64,000 nt of DNA, from assembly GCF_003261055.1 (NCBI RefSeq), contig NZ_CP030073.1, forward strand, positions 3,534,001 through 3,598,000. The letters are read 5' to 3'. Positions 58,764 to 64,000 of this stretch are shown in pieces (position 1 is the stretch's first letter; each line of letters begins with the position of its first letter). Below the pieces are notes generated by a model. The model worked only from the letters and a program-made list of their open reading frames with translations, was not told the origin of the DNA and did no database searches. The stretch is from Streptomyces cadmiisoli. GTDB taxonomy: Bacteria > Actinomycetota > Actinomycetes > Streptomycetales > Streptomycetaceae. The position numbers were made by a program, and so were the translations under genes.

Positions 58764-59936
58764 ATGTCGAACAGCCTGCGCGCCCCCGAGGACACCGCCG
58801 CGCCCGGCGCCCGCGCCACCGCCCGGCTGCCGCTGCTGGACGTCCTGCGCGGCGCGGCGATCCTCGGCACGCTGATGACCAACGTGTGGATCTTCGCCGC
58901 TCCGGGTTCCGAATGGGCGTTCCTCCAGGGTGCGCCGATGGCGGACCCGTTCACGGAGCCCGCGGAGGCGGTGTTCCGGTTCCTCGCCGACGGCAAGTTC
59001 CTGGCGATGCTGACGGTCCTGTTCGGCGTGGGCCTGGCCATCCAGTACGACTCCGCCGCCCGCCGGGGGACGCCCTGGCCGCGCGGCTACCGGCCGCGCG
59101 CCCTGTTCCTGCTGGCCGAGGGCACGCTCCACTTCGTCCTCGTCTTCGGCTTCGACGTGCTGATGGGCTACGCCGTCACGGCCCTGCTCGTCGCCCGGCT
59201 GCTGGTCCGCTCCGAGCGGGTGCGGCGGGCGGTGATGTGGACGTCGGCGGGCCTGCACGTCGCGCTGATGTCGCTGATCACCCTGTCGCTGCTCGCCGAC
59301 CCGTCCGCCGGCGGCCGGGTGTCCGCCGGCGCGGTGGACCTCTACGCGCACGGCAGCTGGCTCGACCAGATCGCCTTCCGGCTGGAGAACGCCGTCGTCC
59401 TGCGCCTGGAGCCGGTCCTGTCCTTCGGGCTGCTGGTCTTCCTGTTCCTGCTGGGCGTCCGCCTGCACCGCGCCGGTGCCTTCACCCCGACCGGACACGG
59501 CCGCCGGCTGCGCGCGCGGATGGCCGGGTGGGGGCTGGGCCTGGGCGTCCCGTGCAACGCGGCCCTCACGCTCGGTGGCCAGGACTTCTTCTTCCTGGGC
59601 CGCTACGTGGCCGCCCCGGTGGTCGCCGTCGGCTACCTCGGACTGATCGGCGTCCTGCTGGACCGCGGGTGGCTGCCCGCCCCGGTCTCCCGCGGCCTGA
59701 CCGCCGTCGGCCGCACCGCCCTGTCCTGCTACGTCGCCCAGAACCTGCTGTGCATGCTGGCCTGCTACGGCCTCGGCCTGGGCCTGGCCGAACGCCTCGC
59801 CGACGGCGGTCCCTGGTGGGTGATGGGCCTGTGGGCGGCGGTGAGCGCGACGCTCGTCACCGCGGCCACGCTGTGGCTGCGCCGCTTCCCGAACGGCCCG
59901 CTGGAGTCCGTGCAGCGCCGCGCGCTGCGCCGCTGA
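58764..59936 (+). CDS. DUF418 domain-containing membrane protein
   Basis: A 390-aa polytopic membrane protein. N-terminal part: LPLLDVLRGAAILGTLMTNV and FLADGKFLAMLTVLFGVGLA; about ten hydrophobic helices follow, with the C-terminal DUF418 region (AVGRTALSCYVAQNLLCMLA, CYGLGLG). The family resembles acyltransferase-like membrane proteins of unknown function, close to YeiB. ATG 58764 is chosen for GGGAGCCTGGAAGC upstream. It is divergent from the LLM gene and convergent with the ABC exporter nine bases away. Confidence 0.88.
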   Translation: MSNSLRAPEDTAAPGARATARLPLLDVLRGAAILGTLMTNVWIFAAPGSEWAFLQGAPMADPFTEPAEAVFRFLADGKFLAMLTVLFGVGLAIQYDSAARRGTPWPRGYRPRALFLLAEGTLHFVLVFGFDVLMGYAVTALLVARLLVRSERVRRAVMWTSAGLHVALMSLITLSLLADPSAGGRVSAGAVDLYAHGSWLDQIAFRLENAVVLRLEPVLSFGLLVFLFLLGVRLHRAGAFTPTGHGRRLRARMAGWGLGLGVPCNAALTLGGQDFFFLGRYVAAPVVAVGYLGLIGVLLDRGWLPAPVSRGLTAVGRTALSCYVAQNLLCMLACYGLGLGLAERLADGGPWWVMGLWAAVSATLVTAATLWLRRFPNGPLESVQRRALRR

Positions 59937-59945
59937 CGACGCCGG

Positions 59946-61721
59946 TCACGCCGGCGCGGGCCGGGAGACGTGGCCGACGGCGGTGGTCACCCGCAGCGCG
60001 ATGACCATGTCGCGGTAGAGGCCGTCGGTGGCCAGGAGCTCGGCGTGGGTGCCGATCGCCCGGACCCGCCCCTGCTCCAGGACGATGATCTGGTCGGCCT
60101 CGACGACCGTGGACAGCCGGTGCGCGATGGTGACGACGGCGGCCCGGCGGGCGCGTTCCCGTACGAAGTCCTGGACCGCCGCCTCCGTCAGCCCGTCGAG
60201 CTGGGCGGTGGCCTCGTCCAGCAGCAGGATCTCGGGATCGGCGACGAACGCGCGGGCCAGGGCGACGCGCTGGCGTTCACCGCCGGACAGCACGGTGCCG
60301 TCGAGGACGGTGCCGAGGCCGTCCGGCAGGGTCCGGGCCCGCCTGGTCAGACCGACCGCGCCGAGCGCCGACCACAGGTCGTCGTCGGTCGCTCCGGGGC
60401 GCAGATAGCGCAGGTTGTCGGCGAGGGTGCCGGGCACCAGCGGGGTGTCCTGCTCGACGTAGGCGATACGGCGGCGGGACTCGTGGGCGGGCCACTCCTC
60501 GAACAGGGCCCCGTCGAGCCGCAGCCGGCCGCTGTCCGGCCGCAGGAACTCCAGCATCAGGGAGAAGACGGTGGTCTTGCCCGCTCCCGAGGGCCCGACG
60601 ATCGCGGTGTGGCCGCGGCGCGGGATGCCGAAGCTGACGCCGTCCAGGGCGCGGGGGCCGTCGTCGGCGTACCGGGCGGTGACGTCGCTGAACGACACGA
60701 TGTGCGCGCAGGACCCGGCCACCGGCGCGGTCCGGTCCCGCGCCGGACGGGGAACGGCCGCACGCGTGTGGCCCTCCTCCAGTTCGAGGTCGTGCACCTG
60801 GGCGATACGGGCGGCGGCCGCGATGCCGGACTGCAACTGCGAGAAGGTCTCCGCCAGTTCCGTGGCCGGTCCGACGAGCTGGAAGGCGTACAGCAGGAAG
60901 GCGATCAGGCCGGACACCGACAGTGCGCCGGAGTCCACCCGGGCGGCGCCGACGGCCAGGATCAGCAGGATCGCCAGCTGGACGCCGGCCATGGTGACCG
61001 TCCACACCACCGACTCGATGCCCACGGCGCGGACGCTGTGCCGCGCCGACGCGTCCGCCTCGGCCACGATCCGCCGCGACTCCCGCTCCTCGGCCCGCGC
61101 GGACTTCACGGTACGGATGGCCCGCAGCGCGCCGTCGAGCGCCGCGCCCAGTCTGCCCACCGACTCCTGCGCGGCCTGCTGCGCCTGGGCCAGGCGGGGC
61201 ATCAGCACCGCCACGAGCACACCGACGCCCGCGAGGCCGCCCAGGGTGACGGCGAACAGGACCAGGTCGAGGAAGGCCATCAGCGTGAGCGCGCCGACCA
61301 GGCCGACCACGCCGTTGACCAGCTGGGTCAGGCTCGACGCGGCCGCCTCGCGCATCAGCACGGTGTCGGAGGTGACCCGGGTGACGAGTTCCCCGTTGGG
61401 CCGGCCGGTCAGCTCGCCGACCCGCAGGCGCAACAGACGGCGCACCATCGAACGGCGGGCGTCGCGCACCACCCGCTCGCCCATGCGGCCGAGCAGGATC
61501 CACTGGAACGCCTGCACCACCGAGCCGATCACGAGCAGCCCGGCCAGGGCGGTCACCGCGGGCGCGACGGACCGGGAGTCCGCGAGACCGTCGAGCACCC
61601 ACTTGGTGACCAGCGGGGTCGCGAGGGTGGTCGCGCTGACACACAGCCCGAGCACCAGCCCGAGGACGAGGGTGCGGCGATGAGGGCGCACGAAGAACCA
61701 GAGGAGACGGACGTTCGGCAC
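59946..61721 (-). CDS. ABC exporter, fused permease and ATPase (multidrug type)
   Basis: A 591-aa half-transporter. The six-helix permease covers about 1-320 (FFVRPHRRTLVLGLVLGLCV, AVTALAGLLVIGSVVQAFQW, LTLMAFLDLVLFAVTLGGLA). The ATPase starts near 345, with Walker A GPSGAGKTT, Q-loop YVEQDTPLVPGTL, signature LSGGERQRVALARA and Walker B ILLLDEATAQLDG, then the H-loop AHRLST. It should work as a homodimer exporting drugs or lipids. GTG 61721 has AGAGG five bases upstream. It is divergent from a TetR gene with a palindromic operator between them. Confidence 0.93.
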   Translation of the reverse strand: MPNVRLLWFFVRPHRRTLVLGLVLGLCVSATTLATPLVTKWVLDGLADSRSVAPAVTALAGLLVIGSVVQAFQWILLGRMGERVVRDARRSMVRRLLRLRVGELTGRPNGELVTRVTSDTVLMREAAASSLTQLVNGVVGLVGALTLMAFLDLVLFAVTLGGLAGVGVLVAVLMPRLAQAQQAAQESVGRLGAALDGALRAIRTVKSARAEERESRRIVAEADASARHSVRAVGIESVVWTVTMAGVQLAILLILAVGAARVDSGALSVSGLIAFLLYAFQLVGPATELAETFSQLQSGIAAAARIAQVHDLELEEGHTRAAVPRPARDRTAPVAGSCAHIVSFSDVTARYADDGPRALDGVSFGIPRRGHTAIVGPSGAGKTTVFSLMLEFLRPDSGRLRLDGALFEEWPAHESRRRIAYVEQDTPLVPGTLADNLRYLRPGATDDDLWSALGAVGLTRRARTLPDGLGTVLDGTVLSGGERQRVALARAFVADPEILLLDEATAQLDGLTEAAVQDFVRERARRAAVVTIAHRLSTVVEADQIIVLEQGRVRAIGTHAELLATDGLYRDMVIALRVTTAVGHVSRPAPA

Positions 61722-61756
61722 GACGACCTCTTTCAATGAAAGCCCAGCACTTACTT

Positions 61757-61776
61757 ATGGGACACTGATGTCCCAT
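61757..61776. promoter_or_regulatory. Palindrome ATGGGACA-CTGA-TGTCCCAT between exporter and TetR gene
   Basis: Perfect 8-base arms with a 4-base spacer, lying 36 bases before the exporter start and 51 before the TetR gene. This is the expected operator of the TetR regulator. Confidence 0.75.
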
Positions 61777-61826
61777 TCCAGGTTAACCGAGTCCCGCCCT
61801 GGAGTGTCCACTGATAGATTCGGGAC

Positions 61827-62459
61827 GTGAGCACGACGTCAGTCCCCGATCCGGCCACCGCGGAGTCCGGGACCCGCGGCCGTACGCGCCGCGCCATCCT
61901 GGACGCCGCGGCCTCGGTGCTGGCCCGCGACCGCCGGGCCACCCTCGCGGAGATCGCCCGCGCCGCCGACGTGGGCCGCAGCACCCTGCACCGCTACTTC
62001 CCGGACCGCGACCAGCTGGTCCGCGCCGCGACCGAGGACGCCCTGGAGCTGATCGACCGGGCGGTGCACGACGCCGCGACCGATCAGGGCCCGCCCGCCG
62101 ACGCGATGCGCCGGCTCGCGACCGCGCTGGTCGACACCGGCGACCGGATGATCTTCGCCTTCGGCGACACGAGCCTGCTCGCCGAGCTGGAGAGCCAGGG
62201 CGACGACGGTGACGCCACCGAGCGCCGCGTCCTCGACCTCATCGAACGAGGCCAGGCGGACGGGACGTTCGACTCCGGTGTCGGAGCGCAGTGGATCATG
62301 CAGGTGCTGTGGGCGCTGGTGTACGCGGGCGCGGAGTCGGCCCAGCAGGGGACACTGCCGCGACCCGGCGTGACCGCGCATGTCATCCGCACACTGGAGG
62401 GCGGAGTCCTCGGGCGCACGGACGGCACCGGACAGCACGCCACCGGACAGCAGGGCTGA
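61827..62459 (+). CDS. TetR family regulator of the exporter
   Basis: A 210-aa regulator. The helix-turn-helix covers about 18-63 (RRAILDAAASVLARDRRATL, AEIARAADVGRSTLHRYFPD, RDQLVRAA), followed by a ligand domain that cannot be matched to a specific effector. GTG 61827 has TAGATT ten bases upstream and no ribosome binding site, so it is probably leaderless. The palindrome in the divergent region and the neighbouring drug-type exporter suggest it senses a toxic compound. Confidence 0.92.
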   Translation: MSTTSVPDPATAESGTRGRTRRAILDAAASVLARDRRATLAEIARAADVGRSTLHRYFPDRDQLVRAATEDALELIDRAVHDAATDQGPPADAMRRLATALVDTGDRMIFAFGDTSLLAELESQGDDGDATERRVLDLIERGQADGTFDSGVGAQWIMQVLWALVYAGAESAQQGTLPRPGVTAHVIRTLEGGVLGRTDGTGQHATGQQG

Positions 62460-62549
62460 GCCCGGCGGCCGCATCCGGCTTGCGCCCCGGGAGGCGCACC
62501 CAGGCCAGGAAGGCGCGCCACCGGTACGAGCCCGTCCCGGCCGCCGCCC

Positions 62550-63290
62550 TCAGTCCGCCGTGAACGCCCCCAGGACGACCCCGGTGAACGCGCCGCCGAT
62601 CATGAACGGGCCGAGCGGGATCGCCGACCTGCGCCCCGCCCGGCCCGTGAGGACCAGCGCGAGCCCGTACAGGGCCCCGTAGACCAGCCCCGCGAAGCCG
62701 CCGACGAGCAGCACGGACCAGCCGTACCACCCGAGAGCCGTGCCCAGCGGCAGGGCGAGTTTGACGTCGCCGAAGCCGAGGCCGGCCGGGTCGACGAGGA
62801 ACAGCACGAGGTACGCCGCACCGAGCGCGACACCGCCGAGCAGGGCCGTCGGCCAGGAGCCCGCGGCGCCGGGCAGGGCCGCCGCGACGCCGAGCAGCGC
62901 GGCGGTCCCGGCGGCCAGGGGCAGGGTCAGCACGTCCGGAAGCCGCTGCACCCGGACGTCGACCAGGGCGAGGAGCACCGCGACGGGGGTGCTCAGCAGC
63001 CACACGGCGAGTTCGGGCCGAGCCCCGGTGGCGGCGGCGAGCACCGCGCAGACCACGGCGGCACCCGGCGCGACGACCGCCGTGTCCGGGCCGTACGGCG
63101 CACAGGTCACCTCCGCGCAGCGCGCCCGCCCGACCCAGCCGCCGAACGCCCCCGCGATCGGATGCCCGCCGGGACAGCGACCGCTCCAGGACTGCCCGGC
63201 CTCCACCGAGAACCGGTGGGCGGCCCGCGGCAGCAGCAGTCCCGTACCGGCGCCCCACAGGGCCGCCGCGAGAGTCAGGAGTGCGCGCAC
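62550..63290 (-). CDS. Prepilin peptidase (A24, TadV/CpaA-like)
   Basis: A 246-aa integral membrane aspartic protease, which trims prepilin-like leader peptides in pilus or secretion systems. The two catalytic Asp are in LVDVRVQRLPDVLTLPLA (about residue 106) and GFGDVKLALPLG (about 162). Eight hydrophobic segments are seen. The N-terminal cytoplasmic methylase Cys pairs are only partly present (RCPGGHP, ARCAEVTCAP). No pilin gene is nearby. GTG 63290 is a weak start; an ATG at 63326 would add twelve residues. Confidence 0.85.
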   Translation of the reverse strand: MRALLTLAAALWGAGTGLLLPRAAHRFSVEAGQSWSGRCPGGHPIAGAFGGWVGRARCAEVTCAPYGPDTAVVAPGAAVVCAVLAAATGARPELAVWLLSTPVAVLLALVDVRVQRLPDVLTLPLAAGTAALLGVAAALPGAAGSWPTALLGGVALGAAYLVLFLVDPAGLGFGDVKLALPLGTALGWYGWSVLLVGGFAGLVYGALYGLALVLTGRAGRRSAIPLGPFMIGGAFTGVVLGAFTAD

Positions 63291-63411
63291 GGCGGGACGA
63301 TAGCCCCGCCACCCGGGGCGGGACATGGGCCCGTGGGCCCATGTGGGGCCGCCCCGCCGCGGATACGGTCGGTGCGCACACCGAACGGCGGACGGCGGAG
63401 GTGTCCTCGCG

Positions 63412-63774
63412 ATGGGACGTTGGCGGGACGGACGGGGCGAACTCGTCGTGCACGGGGACACGGCACCGACCACGGTGCCGCTGGAGATCGCGGCCTCCTA
63501 CCGGGCGCGCACCAAAGGGCTGTTGGGCCGCGACCGGGTGGACGGCGCGCTCCTGCTCTCCCCCGCCAACAGCGTCCACACCTTCCGGATGCGGATCCCC
63601 ATCGATGTCGCCTACCTCGGCCGCGACCTGACCGTCCTCGCCGTCCGCACGATGCGACCGGGCCGGCTGGGCCTGCCCCGCCCACGCGCCCGGCACGTGG
63701 TGGAGGCCGAGGCGGGCGCCATGGCGGGGTGGGGGCTGCGCACGGGGGTACGGGTGGAGATCGTCGAGCGGTAG
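63412..63774 (+). CDS. DUF192 domain-containing protein
   Basis: A 120-aa protein of the DUF192 family. Signature runs are EIAASYRARTKGLLGRDRVD, GALLLSPANSVHTFRMRIPI, DVAYLGRDLTVLAVRTMRPG and ARHVVEAEAGAMAGWGLRTG. Function unknown. GGAGG precedes ATG 63412. It is divergent from the prepilin peptidase; in several actinobacteria these genes are neighbours. Confidence 0.88.
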   Translation: MGRWRDGRGELVVHGDTAPTTVPLEIAASYRARTKGLLGRDRVDGALLLSPANSVHTFRMRIPIDVAYLGRDLTVLAVRTMRPGRLGLPRPRARHVVEAEAGAMAGWGLRTGVRVEIVER

Positions 63775-63781
63775 GCGGGCT

Positions 63782-63870
63782 CGGGCATCAGCCAGGTGGT
63801 TCGGCCGGCTCGGGCATCGGGCAGATCGTTCAGCCGGCTTCGGGCATCAGGCCGATCGTTCAGCCGGCTC
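63782..63870. repeat. 30-bp tandem repeat, three copies
   Basis: Three units of 29-30 bases begin CGGGCATC and end in GGCCGGCT or CAGCCGGCT, at 63782-63810, 63811-63840 and 63841-63870. The third overlaps the 3' end of the truncated minus-strand gene. It is close to perfect in the last two copies. Confidence 0.8.
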
Positions 63871-64000
63871 GGTGATCGGACGGTCGGTGACCAGGGCGGT
63901 CAGGATCATCGGGGCGTCGCCGTCGGACTGGTTGAGCGAGACGGCGACCCAGCGGGGCCCGGCGCCGGGGGCGGCGGTGACCGGCCCCCACACCGCCAGG
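63847..64000 (-). CDS. C-terminal end of a gene cut by the window border
   Basis: The stop TGA lies at 63847-63849 and the frame runs out of the window at 64000. The visible 50 residues include GPRWVAVSLNQSDGDAPMIL and TALVTDRPITEPAERSA. No family is recognised; the start lies outside. It is placed head to tail with the DUF192 gene, and the tandem repeat reaches into its last codons. Confidence 0.5.
   Translation of the reverse strand, partial: LAVWGPVTAAPGAGPRWVAVSLNQSDGDAPMILTALVTDRPITEPAERSA

Overview
The window is GC-rich, densely coded DNA with GTG starts, leaderless genes and four-base start/stop overlaps. A WhiB-family regulator, a DUF1707 protein, polyphosphate glucokinase, an F420-type LLM oxidoreductase and in-frame TTA codons point to Streptomyces. 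The order ispH / xseAB / glpX / WhiB / DUF1707 / fumarases / DUF402 / SpoIIE phosphatase / PBP / SPFH / oxyR-ahpCD resembles, from memory, the S. coelicolor core around SCO5030-SCO5060. I see no rRNA, tRNA, CRISPR array, prophage or insertion sequence.

Layout. 1-10.5 kb: a DUF4190 membrane protein, a secreted subtilisin-like protease, an orphan type II thioesterase with a divergent TetR regulator, a DUF4132 protein, and a cytochrome P450 divergent from an FAD monooxygenase. 10.9-17.1 kb: a compact co-directional operon of five genes: a P-loop (cytidylate-kinase-like) kinase, a NUDIX hydrolase, a HemN-like radical SAM enzyme, a metallophosphoesterase-NACHT NTPase and a two-TM SLATT-like membrane protein, ending in a strong hairpin. 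I read this as a candidate nucleotide-linked conflict (anti-phage) system; it is the most interesting part of the window. 17.2-29 kb: conserved housekeeping genes (ychF, ppgK, ispH, xseAB, nitroreductase, DUF4245, glpX, WhiB, DUF1707, class I fumarase). 29.2-34.8 kb: a complete-looking hydroxyproline catabolic operon (three-subunit dehydrogenase, deaminase, epimerase, GntR regulator) lying between the two fumarase genes, with a shared GTGACATAG operator motif at both ends. Its product, 2-oxoglutarate semialdehyde, would feed the TCA cycle.

34.9-55 kb: class II fumarase, a DUF402 protein, a SpoIIE-type phosphatase/anti-sigma kinase preceded by a 56-aa coupled ORF, a catalase, a bifunctional PBP, an SPFH/ribbon-helix-helix pair, a PadR-controlled ABC transporter, the oxyR/ahpCD peroxide module, an AI-2E family protein, a secreted SLT-type protein, a PIN-PhoH protein and a cis-prenyl transferase. 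55.9-56.8 kb is non-coding on present evidence and holds a minus-strand terminator in the prenyl transferase leader plus a decayed winged-helix gene. 56.8-64 kb is accessory or metabolic: a methyltransferase, an LLM oxidoreductase, a DUF418 membrane protein, an ABC exporter divergent from a TetR regulator across a perfect palindrome, a prepilin peptidase, a DUF192 protein and a gene cut off by the window end.

Most very long open frames antisense to these genes are GC-bias shadows and are not annotated. Start codons were chosen from ribosome binding sites and family length; where two starts compete this is stated.
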